DNA from: SAR202 cluster bacterium
GTDB lineage: Bacteria > Chloroflexota > Dehalococcoidia > Lucifugimonadales > UBA1123
Direction of reading: 5' to 3'
Length of the DNA stretch: 64,000 nt
NCBI GenBank assembly: GCA_030752795.1
Contig: JASMDM010000003.1
Location: 16,569-80,568 of the forward strand
In this document: positions 1-7,235 of the stretch, in pieces
How positions within the stretch are numbered: the stretch's first letter is position 1
How the letters are laid out: each line of letters begins with the position of its first letter
Notes under the pieces: model-generated
The model's input: the letters and a program-made list of their open reading frames with translations, nothing else
What the model was told of the DNA's origin: nothing
Database searches by the model: none
Translations under genes and position numbers: made by a program

Positions 1-771
1 GGGATCATCGGTGACTTGGTCCAGGTCAGCGCCGCCGAGATTATCGAGTACTATCACGGGGCATCGTTCTACCGGCGGTGGCAGCGATTTCGGAAGAACA
101 GCGGCGGTCTTCTGGTGCACAAGGCATGCCACGCATTCGACGTCGTCAACTGGATCGTGGGCTCGGCGCCGACTCAGGTTAGCGCCACCGGCAACAATGA
201 CACGTTCGTAGCAAAACCCGACGCCGCCTCGCGTTGCCGGGACTGCTCACTTGCTCCAACCTGTCCGGCGGTCTACCGGGACGATGCGTACAACTACGTC
301 TACCCGACCGTCGCGGAGCGCGCCAATCCGGGCGAGCTCGGGAACGACATATGCGCGTTCAATTCGGAAAAGGACATCATCGACAACGCCACGGGCATGG
401 CTTCTTACGAGAACGGGGTTCGGTTGTCGTTCAACTTCGCGACGACCGGCCAGCGCCACGATCGGCGGTTCATGTTCGTCGGGCAGCGAGGCGTCGTGAC
501 GGCGAGTCAAGCCGACGGGACCCTCGTCGTAGAGCCGGTCGGCGGAGAGATCGAGACCACGGTGTTGCCGGAGGAGCTCCGCGACGAACACGGCGGCGGC
601 GACGAATACTTGCTGCAGTCATTCCTCGACTCGGTCGCCGGCGGAGAGCCGCCCGCCGCCGACGTTGTCGCGGGAATGCACAGCCTCGCGCTTGCTTTGG
701 GCGCAACGGAGTCGATCGATCGTGACGGAGCGGCGGTTGATCTGCGTCCGCATCTCGAAGGTCTGTCGTAG
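1..771 (+). CDS. Gfo/Idh/MocA family oxidoreductase, C-terminal part (5' end outside window)
   Basis: The reading frame is open from base 1, so the N-terminal Rossmann NAD(P)-binding domain lies upstream of the window and only the C-terminal substrate domain is seen. The segment GGLLVHKACHAFDVVNWIVG fits the HxxD helix that these sugar or polyol dehydrogenases carry near the active site. A Cys cluster (CRDC, then LAPTC five residues later, and NDIC about 35 residues further) suggests a small metal-binding insert found in some subfamilies. The last part (SFLDSVAGGEPPAADVVAGMHSLALALGATES) is the usual family C-terminus. The substrate cannot be told. A minus-strand terminator follows 29 bp downstream. 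Confidence 0.85.
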   Translation, partial: GIIGDLVQVSAAEIIEYYHGASFYRRWQRFRKNSGGLLVHKACHAFDVVNWIVGSAPTQVSATGNNDTFVAKPDAASRCRDCSLAPTCPAVYRDDAYNYVYPTVAERANPGELGNDICAFNSEKDIIDNATGMASYENGVRLSFNFATTGQRHDRRFMFVGQRGVVTASQADGTLVVEPVGGEIETTVLPEELRDEHGGGDEYLLQSFLDSVAGGEPPAADVVAGMHSLALALGATESIDRDGAAVDLRPHLEGLS

Positions 772-793
772 ACGCCAGCGCAATCGTCGAAAT

Positions 794-826
794 AAAAACG
801 CGGAGATCGCGCCATGCGATCCCCGC
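794..826 (-). terminator. Rho-independent terminator of the crotonase block
   Basis: Arms at 800-810 and 816-826 form an 11-bp stem with one A/C mismatch and a 5-nt loop. On the minus strand the stem is followed by a run of five T (794-798). It lies just past the stop of the minus-strand crotonase gene at 850. Confidence 0.75.
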
Positions 827-849
827 GCCGTCCAGCGTCCTGAGTGCTG

Positions 850-1665
850 TTACCTGTTATGGAAGACCGGCGGCCGCTTTTCCAACCACGCGCGCCGGGA
901 TTCCTGCGAATCTTCCGAGTTGCGCATCTTGGCCGTGGTTCCCTCCCAAAGGTACTCCCACGCCGTCCGCGGATGGTCCAACGGAAGATCTAGGCTGCGA
1001 AGCGCTACTTCTTTGGATGTCTGCACGCCGATTGGCGGGTTGGCGGTCAGCAAGCGAGCGTACGCCTCGGCGGTCTCCATCAACTTGGCGTGCGGAACGA
1101 CTTCATTGACGTAGCCGACGCTGTGCATGTACTGCGCGGACATGTACTGGCCGCTGAGCAGCATCCACATCGCCACCTTATATGGGACCTGTCTGGGTAG
1201 ACGGAATATGCCGCCGCCACCTGGCAACCCGCCAGCGTGCCGTATCTCCGGAACGCCGAACTGGGCGTGTTCTGAGGCGATCACGATGTCGCAGTGAAGC
1301 GTCATCTCCATGCCGCCGCCGACCGCGAATCCGTTGACCGCCGCAATCATCGGCTTCCAGATTTCGGTCGGCAGAGCGCCCGCCGGGCCGATTCGGTTGA
1401 TGTCCGACTGGTAGTTCGACTCCCAGGGCGGGGATTCGTCGGGATTCTCAGTCCTCCACTTCAGGTCCGCGCCGGCGCAAAACGCCTGGTCGCCCGTTCC
1501 GGTCAAAATGACAACCCAGCTATCGTTGTCGTTCCGGAAATCGTTCAACGCGTTCCAAGTCTCTATCTGGGTGGGCGGATCGATGGCGTTTCGACGCTCC
1601 GGGCGGTTGAACGTTAGATAGGCGATGTGGTCTCGTTTTTCGTAGATGATGTTTTCGTACGCCAT
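850..1665 (-). CDS. enoyl-CoA hydratase/isomerase (crotonase) paralogue 1
   Basis: A 271-aa crotonase-fold protein that should hydrate or isomerise an acyl-CoA thioester in the cytoplasm. Both catalytic glutamates of enoyl-CoA hydratase are present 20 residues apart: E120 in AVGGGME and E140 in FGVPE. The oxyanion-hole segment FCAGADLKW (residues 62-70) and the C-terminal RRAWLEKRPPVFHNR tail are intact. The start is ATG with AGGAGG four bases upstream. It is the most downstream of three tandem paralogues (also 1763-2578 and 3189-3998) transcribed towards a terminator at 794-826. Neighbouring CoA-transferase genes on the same strand suggest a CoA-thioester catabolic route. The substrate is unknown. 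Confidence 0.9.
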   Translation of the reverse strand: MAYENIIYEKRDHIAYLTFNRPERRNAIDPPTQIETWNALNDFRNDNDSWVVILTGTGDQAFCAGADLKWRTENPDESPPWESNYQSDINRIGPAGALPTEIWKPMIAAVNGFAVGGGMEMTLHCDIVIASEHAQFGVPEIRHAGGLPGGGGIFRLPRQVPYKVAMWMLLSGQYMSAQYMHSVGYVNEVVPHAKLMETAEAYARLLTANPPIGVQTSKEVALRSLDLPLDHPRTAWEYLWEGTTAKMRNSEDSQESRRAWLEKRPPVFHNR

Positions 1666-1762
1666 ATTGCCTCCTGCGCGGTTCGGGTTGCTCTATGATG
1701 TCGCGAGTGTTGCAGTCGTGGGCCGGATTCCCGTTGAACTCACTGTGAGACCCTCGACGCGA

Positions 1763-2578
1763 TTAACGGTTGTGGAACACTGGGGGCCGCTTTTCAAGCC
1801 ATGCGCGCCGGGATTCTTGGGCGTCTTCCGAGTTCCGCATCTTGGCGGTGGTTCCTTCCCAGAGGTACTCCCACGCCGTTCGGGGGTGGTCCAAGGGCAG
1901 GTCCAGGCTGCGAAGGGCGACTTCTTTGGATGTCTGCACACCGATGGGCGGATTCGCCGTCAACAAACGGGCGTATGATTCCGCTGTCTCCATCAGCTTC
2001 TCGTGCGGCACGACTTCGTTGACGTACCCGACGTTGTGCATGTACTCGGCTGACAAGTATTGGCCGCTCAACAGCATCCACATGGCGATTTTGTAGGGCA
2101 CTTGTCTGGGCAAACGGAAAATGCCTCCGCCTCCGGGCAAACCTCCCACGTTCCGGACCTCCGGTACGCCGAATTGTGCGTGCTCAGACGCAATTACGAT
2201 GTCGCAATGGAGGGTCATCTCCATCCCGCCGCCGGCGGCGTAGCCGTTGACCGCCGCGATCATCGGTTTCCAGATTTCGGTCGGCAACGTGCCGGCAAGC
2301 CCAATCCTCTCGGGGTCCGACTGATAGTTGTGTCCCCAGTTGGGTGACTCGCCCGGATGCTCGTTCCCCCACTTCAGGTCATGGCCGGCCGAGAACGCGC
2401 GGTCTCCGGTGCCCGTCATGATTACGACCCAACTATCGTTGTCATTTTTGAAATCGATCAGCGCATCCCAGAGCTCGATTTGCGTAGGCGGGCTGATGGC
2501 GTTTAGGCGCTCGGGCCGATTGATGGTGATGTAGGCGATGTGTTGTCTCTTTTCGTAGATAATGTTCTCGTACGCCAT
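1763..2578 (-). CDS. enoyl-CoA hydratase/isomerase (crotonase) paralogue 2
   Basis: 271 aa, collinear with paralogue 1 without gaps, and with the same catalytic pair (GGGME and FGVPE). The oxyanion segment reads FSAGHDLKW. The start ATG has an AGGAGG four bases upstream, the same leader as paralogue 1, so the duplication unit probably included the ribosome-binding site. A 97-bp spacer separates it from paralogue 1. The 610-bp gap upstream means it may have its own promoter. Differences from paralogue 1 cluster in the loop after the oxyanion segment (residues 70-95), which would be expected to affect substrate choice; that is inference. Confidence 0.9.
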   Translation of the reverse strand: MAYENIIYEKRQHIAYITINRPERLNAISPPTQIELWDALIDFKNDNDSWVVIMTGTGDRAFSAGHDLKWGNEHPGESPNWGHNYQSDPERIGLAGTLPTEIWKPMIAAVNGYAAGGGMEMTLHCDIVIASEHAQFGVPEVRNVGGLPGGGGIFRLPRQVPYKIAMWMLLSGQYLSAEYMHNVGYVNEVVPHEKLMETAESYARLLTANPPIGVQTSKEVALRSLDLPLDHPRTAWEYLWEGTTAKMRNSEDAQESRRAWLEKRPPVFHNR

Positions 2579-3188
2579 ATTGCCTCCTGGTGAGTGCGCG
2601 GTTTGGGTTGTTCGTGGCTCCGTCGTGACATCGAGTTAAACGCCGTTCAGATTATCGTGTTCTCGCGTCGATCTGGGTACCCGCAGGTCGGGGAGAAGCC
2701 CTCTACATTCGCGAGTTCATCCGTCCGGGGGCCACCGGCCTCGAGATTCTCCAAGCACGTCGTCGTCGCCGTCGCGGAGAAACGGCGCACCACATGTCAG
2801 TTGACGCGGAACGCTTCGGTAGGGCGCCCTCCGTCTTGAGGGACTGGCCTTCGACTGATGCTCTTCATCTGCGTAGAGGAGTTTGCGCTCTAGTCGACTC
2901 GCCCGATCTCGCGCGGTTATTTCGGACCCCGACAGCGCAAGCGCCTGTTACGTAATCGACCGAATAAACCGTGCTCGACCCTTCTCGCGACGGCGTACCT
3001 TCAACAAAGGGAGAGGCATCCGGAGTCGCTTAGTCAAAGGTTCATGTTCTCCGACCAGATTCTTCGTCCTTCCGGGCTCGGAAGGATCTGAATGACAAGA
3101 ATTGTTCGACGCCAATAATCTCGTTGTTCGTCACCACGTGCGACGGCGGAATCCTCACCAAGAATCCGATCCGAGGCGCGGCTATCTG
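2579..3188. other. intergenic region upstream of crotonase 2
   Basis: About 610 bp between crotonase paralogues 2 and 3. No convincing gene is seen on either strand. The short open frames show no recognisable motif. It contains one copy of a dispersed hairpin repeat (3052-3097) and the ribosome-binding site of crotonase 2 at its left end. Confidence 0.6.
3052..3097. repeat. dispersed intergenic hairpin repeat, family B copy 1
   Basis: Reads CGACCAGATTCTT, a small hairpin with arms CCTTCC and GGAAGG, then GGATCTGAATGACA. The same element, with a slightly different loop, occurs at 32416-32456 in another intergenic region. Confidence 0.7.
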
Positions 3189-3998
3189 TTATGGAACACG
3201 GGCGGTCGTTTCTCGAGCCAGGCTCGACCTTGATTCTTGCGCATCTTCCGAGTTCCGCATCTTGGCGGTGGTTCCTTCCCAGAGATACTCCCATGCCGTC
3301 CGAGGATGGTCCAACGGCAAATCCAGGCTGCGCAGGGCAACTTCCTTCGAGGTCTGCACACCGATCGGCGGGTTCGCGGTCAACAGTCGTGCGTACGACT
3401 CCGCCGTTTCCATCAGTTTCTCGTGCGGCGCTGCCTCGTTTACGTAACCGACGGTGTGCATGTACTGCGCGGACATATACTGGCCGCTAAGCAGCATCCA
3501 CATCGCAGCCTTGTATGGCAACTGCCTGGGCAATCGGAATATGCCTCCGCCCGACGGCAGCCCTCCGACGTTGCGCACTTCAGGAACGCCGAACTGGGCG
3601 TGCTCCGAAGCGATCACGATGTCGCAGTGGAGCGTCATTTCCATGCCGCCTCCCACCGCGTAGCCGTTGACCGCTGCGATCATCGGTTTCCAGATCTCCG
3701 TGGGCAGCGCGCCCGCAGTTCCGACACGCTCGGGGTCCGATTGGTAGTTCGGCCCCCATGGCGGCGTCTCGTCGGGATGCTCGGACCTCCACTTCAGGTC
3801 GTTGCCAGCCGAAAATACGTGGTCTCCTGCCCCGGTCAGGATGATGACCCAGCTATCGCTGTCGTTGCGGAAATCAATTAATGCGTCCCACAGCTCGATC
3901 TGGGTCGGCGGGCTAATCGCATTGCGGTGTTCGGGACGGTCGATCGTAATGTACGCGATGTGGTCTTTCTTTTCGTAGATGATGTTTTCATACGCCAA
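3189..3998 (-). CDS. enoyl-CoA hydratase/isomerase (crotonase) paralogue 3, C-terminus frameshifted
   Basis: 269 aa, closely related to the two crotonases downstream, with both catalytic glutamates (GGGME and FGVPE) kept. It starts with TTG rather than ATG, in an otherwise conserved context after GGAGG. One extra base around position 3227 shifts the frame after QESR, so the protein ends SSLARETTARVP instead of RRAWLEKRPPVFHNR. In the shifted frame the ancestral tail AWLEKRPPVFHNR and its own stop (3182-3184) are still readable. The lost tail helps form the trimer and CoA pocket in crotonases, so activity may be reduced. An assembly error is an equally good explanation. Confidence 0.85.
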   Translation of the reverse strand: MAYENIIYEKKDHIAYITIDRPEHRNAISPPTQIELWDALIDFRNDSDSWVIILTGAGDHVFSAGNDLKWRSEHPDETPPWGPNYQSDPERVGTAGALPTEIWKPMIAAVNGYAVGGGMEMTLHCDIVIASEHAQFGVPEVRNVGGLPSGGGIFRLPRQLPYKAAMWMLLSGQYMSAQYMHTVGYVNEAAPHEKLMETAESYARLLTANPPIGVQTSKEVALRSLDLPLDHPRTAWEYLWEGTTAKMRNSEDAQESRSSLARETTARVP

Positions 3999-4063
3999 GT
4001 TACCTCCGGTCGCCTACACTGTCAAAACGGGGTCGGCGGTGCTCTGAATTGTGGATGGTTGTA

Positions 4064-5287
4064 TTAGAAGAAGACTCCCGCTTCCTGGAGCTCGTCCATG
4101 CGGCCGCTGTCGACGCCCAAGACTTCGCTGAACACGTAGTCGTTGTGCTCGCCGATCATGGGCGCCGCGCGCCGAACTTCCCCGTTGCTTCCCGAGAATT
4201 TGGGGACGACGCCTTCCATCCTTAAAGTTCCGACTTCTCGGTCCGGATGCCAGGCGTCCACGTAGTGTTCGCGGTCCGCCATTTGTTCGTCGTGGTCCAT
4301 CAGGTCATGTATGTTCTGGACAACCGCCGCGCCTATGCCTGCCGCCTGCAGCGCATCCATCACGTCTTCGGCGGTTCGATCTTGGGTCCATTTCCGCACT
4401 TCGGCTTCCAGGGCTTCCCAATTTTCGACGCGGTCGGACACGAGTTTGAAACGAGGGTCGCCGAGGAGGTCCTGCCGGCCGATGGCCTGGCAAACGGCCT
4501 GCCACTCTTCGTCGGTGTAGACGCCGATGGCAACCCATCTATCGTCGCCCTGGCATCGGAACACGCCCTCGACAGAAGCGGCCGGATGGGACAACCGATT
4601 CCCGTTGGCTCGGGGTTCGTTGCCGTTCGCGGCGTACTCGAGATACGCACTGCCCATGACATGGGCCATAGAAGTAAGCTGGGACGCGTCGATGTACTGC
4701 CCCTGCCCTGTTTTGTTCCGGTACTCGAGCGCCATCAAAATCGCCGCCGCCGCGTGCAATCCGGACGTGGTGTCACCGTAAGCTCCCGTGACCACCGGAA
4801 CGTCGCCTTCGTATCCAGTCAGTTGCGTGAAGCCGGGCATGGCCTGCGCTATGTGGTAGTGCGACGCGTATGTCGCGTAGGGACCGGTTTGCCCGTAACC
4901 GGAGAGGCTGATGTAGATGATGTCCGGCTTGGCCTTCCGCATCTCTTCGTAAGTCAGGCCCCAGCTCTGGAGCACGCCGCCCCTGAAGTTTTCGACCACG
5001 ACGTCGCTGACTGAGATCATGTCCTTGATCAGGGCCAAGCCCTGTGGGTCACGAGCGTTTACTGACACACCCAACTTGCTCCGGTTGAAGTTGTCGAACG
5101 TGCCATAAGGGAACGGTTTGTCGAGATCGTTGTAACGGTTGACGTAGTTGCGCATGCCGTCGGGCCTGATCCGCGCCTCGATCTTGATCGATTCGGCGCC
5201 CATGTCGGCCAGAGTCTTGGTGCAGAACGGACCTGCGACCACCCAGGTAAAGTCTGTAATGCGGACTCCGCTCAAAGGTCCTGCCAT
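4064..5287 (-). CDS. family III CoA-transferase (CaiB/BaiF, formyl-CoA transferase-like)
   Basis: Moves CoA between carboxylic acids through acyl-enzyme intermediates. The ATG at 5287 is chosen because GGAGG lies 7 bases upstream and MAGPLSGVRITDF is the normal family start; this gives 407 aa, the usual length. Visible motifs are the N-terminal VVAGPFCTKTLADMGAESIK, the central SLSGYGQTGPYA, and GAYGDTTSGLHAA with D172 at the position of the catalytic aspartate (Asp169 of oxalate formyl-CoA transferase). The following gene on the strand is the crotonase trio and the preceding one is a second family III transferase, so a CoA-thioester degradative cluster is likely. Donor and acceptor acids are unknown. 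Confidence 0.9.
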   Translation of the reverse strand: MAGPLSGVRITDFTWVVAGPFCTKTLADMGAESIKIEARIRPDGMRNYVNRYNDLDKPFPYGTFDNFNRSKLGVSVNARDPQGLALIKDMISVSDVVVENFRGGVLQSWGLTYEEMRKAKPDIIYISLSGYGQTGPYATYASHYHIAQAMPGFTQLTGYEGDVPVVTGAYGDTTSGLHAAAAILMALEYRNKTGQGQYIDASQLTSMAHVMGSAYLEYAANGNEPRANGNRLSHPAASVEGVFRCQGDDRWVAIGVYTDEEWQAVCQAIGRQDLLGDPRFKLVSDRVENWEALEAEVRKWTQDRTAEDVMDALQAAGIGAAVVQNIHDLMDHDEQMADREHYVDAWHPDREVGTLRMEGVVPKFSGSNGEVRRAAPMIGEHNDYVFSEVLGVDSGRMDELQEAGVFF

Positions 5288-5407
5288 TGCCGTCCTCCGG
5301 TCTGTGTGATTCTGTCGAGCCACTGTCCGTGGCCCGATATTGGTTGAAATGAAATCGGCGAACTGCCGGTCGCATCCGACCGGCAAATGCCGAGGAACTC
5401 GACCTGG

Positions 5408-6643
5408 TCAGATAATGCCTTCTTCGGCCAGAACGGTCAGCTCTGGCTTCGAAAGCGAGAGCTCTTTCTCGTAAATCGCTGTATTGTCTTCGCCGGTCAA
5501 CGGCGCACGCCGCCGCATCGTCCACGGGGTGTCCGAGAATTGATATGGGGCGCCCGGGTACTTGATCTCGCGCCCGAGCTCGTTATGTTCGACGTCGACC
5601 CAGAATTCCCTGCTCTCCAATTGAGGATCGGCAAACACTTCGGATACGGAGTTGAGCGGAGCACACTCGAGACCTCTGGCTTGTCCTTGATGAAAGAACT
5701 GTGCTTTGGTCTTGGTCATCGCCCAAGCGGTAACCACTTTTACGACATGGTCGACGTTGGCGCGCCGGTACTTGGGGTCCTGCCACTTCTCGTCGGTCAG
5801 GTCGCCCGCGGACTCCTCTTCGTCCATCCATTTCACGATCTGGTTTCCTCTCGGACTCCATCCGACGTTGATGTGCACCCAGCCGTCTTTGCACTGGATG
5901 ACTTTGGTGCCTCCGAAGCCATTGACGTGGTCGTTGCCTCTACGGCCCGAGACGATGTTGTCGCCAACGTAGAACGAGACATCGTGCTCGACCTGTGCGG
6001 CGACGGCTTGCTGGAGCGATATGTCGACGTGCTGACCTTGACCCGTGCTCCAGCGCACATAGGTCGCAGCTAACGCCGATCCCACGGCAAACAGGCATCC
6101 AGCCTGCGAGGCTTGCCGCGCCCAGGGTCGTGTCGGCTGTTGCCAGCTCCAGCCGGTAGTGAACATGTATCCGCTCGACGCCCAGCCGACCAGGTCGCCG
6201 CCTTTAAGGTGACCTTTCGGGCCGCCGCGACCGAACGGGCTGATCGATACATACACCAGCGCCGGGTTAACCTCCTTGAGCTCGTCGAACGACAAGCCTC
6301 TGTCGTCCATATACCCCGGGGGCATGCTCTCGACAAGGATGTCCGCGGTTTTGACGAGCCGTGCGAAGAGTTCTCGGCCTTCCGGTTTGTCCAACGAGAG
6401 CGTTACGCTTTTCTTGTTTGTGTTGTAGTGCCAGAAATGTATGCTTCGTTCGGGATGCGGCGCTTCATCCAGGAAGGGCCCTATCCGGCGTGTCTCCGCG
6501 CCTCCGGGCGGCTCGACGCGAACCACGTCGGCGCCCATGTCCGCAAACATCTTGCCGCAAAGTTCTCCCATGTCGTCCACGACCTCCAGCACACGCAGGT
6601 GCCCAAGGGCGGACGGTCGGGTGTCAGCACTCTCTTGAATCAT
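5408..6643 (-). CDS. family III CoA-transferase paralogue lacking the catalytic Asp
   Basis: 411 aa from ATG 6643, supported by GGAGG about 7 bases upstream. The CaiB/BaiF fold is clear: GKMFADMGADVVRVEPPGG at the N-terminus, SISPFGRGGP in the middle and TGQGQHVDIS. Aligning on the TGQGQ motif places a Ser (RQASQAG) where the other transferase has its catalytic Asp. It may therefore be a non-catalytic partner of the adjacent paralogue, as in heteromeric members of the family, or use another mechanism. That is inference from one alignment position. It is the first gene of the minus-strand block. Confidence 0.85.
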   Translation of the reverse strand: MIQESADTRPSALGHLRVLEVVDDMGELCGKMFADMGADVVRVEPPGGAETRRIGPFLDEAPHPERSIHFWHYNTNKKSVTLSLDKPEGRELFARLVKTADILVESMPPGYMDDRGLSFDELKEVNPALVYVSISPFGRGGPKGHLKGGDLVGWASSGYMFTTGWSWQQPTRPWARQASQAGCLFAVGSALAATYVRWSTGQGQHVDISLQQAVAAQVEHDVSFYVGDNIVSGRRGNDHVNGFGGTKVIQCKDGWVHINVGWSPRGNQIVKWMDEEESAGDLTDEKWQDPKYRRANVDHVVKVVTAWAMTKTKAQFFHQGQARGLECAPLNSVSEVFADPQLESREFWVDVEHNELGREIKYPGAPYQFSDTPWTMRRRAPLTGEDNTAIYEKELSLSKPELTVLAEEGII

Positions 6644-7235
6644 CGTCGAGCCTCCTCTTGGCAAACTGCCTTCGGCGGTCGGAATTATAGAACAGCTAAT
6701 CAGGTTTCTCAATGCTGTTATCTTTGAGTGTCATGTTGCGATAGATCCAACCATGGCCAGATATCCGCCCTAGAAGCGAATTTGTTGGAGGAATCATTGC
6801 GTTTCGCTGTTGGATACAACCTTAACCATCTGATTCGAGGTGGGAAGACAAACAAACTGAGGTTTGGAGATCGCTCATTGCGCGCGTTTGCCAACTGCTC
6901 CGTTAAGTCAACATGAGGTTCACGTATACACCGCCAGGTAATTGTGGCAGGATCGGATGGTTCATAACGAACCGCCTGATTAGGGTCGCTTTGATCCTGC
7001 AATTCCTGTATTGACATGCGCATATCGCAGTGCTATCGTACCCATCCAAGCGTGCCAAGAGGGGCAGCGCGATTCAGTTGGCCCTAGGAATTGTGTAGGG
7101 ACGCCGATCAATTCGACGTCGCGTGGGGGGTCCTGCATCCGCATACTCGCCATTACGAAGCGGTCTTGAGTCCGTACAGGGATCGTCTCATTTCATTGAG
7201 TCGACGAGAACCCAGAAGTTTGAAGGAGGGAAGTA
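6644..7235. other. divergent promoter region between CoA-transferase and ABC importer
   Basis: About 590 bp with no supported gene. Small open frames on both strands here show no family features. The right half carries a good sigma-70-type promoter (7011-7039) and a leader of roughly 190 nt for the plus-strand importer operon. The left half should hold the promoter of the minus-strand CoA block, but I cannot point to it. Confidence 0.6.
7011..7039 (+). promoter_or_regulatory. sigma-70-like promoter of the first peptide importer operon
   Basis: Perfect -35 TTGACA (7011-7016), a 17-bp spacer, and -10 TATCGT (7034-7039). It lies about 190 bp before the binding-protein start codon. Confidence 0.65.

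Noticed and set aside
3189..3260. Programmed frameshifting in crotonase 3
   Set aside because: There is no slippery heptamer or stimulatory structure at the site, and paralogues 1 and 2 encode the same tail in a single frame.
6718..7023. Possible small gene upstream of the first importer
   Set aside because: No motif or convincing ribosome-binding site, and it overlaps the promoter hexamers of the importer operon.
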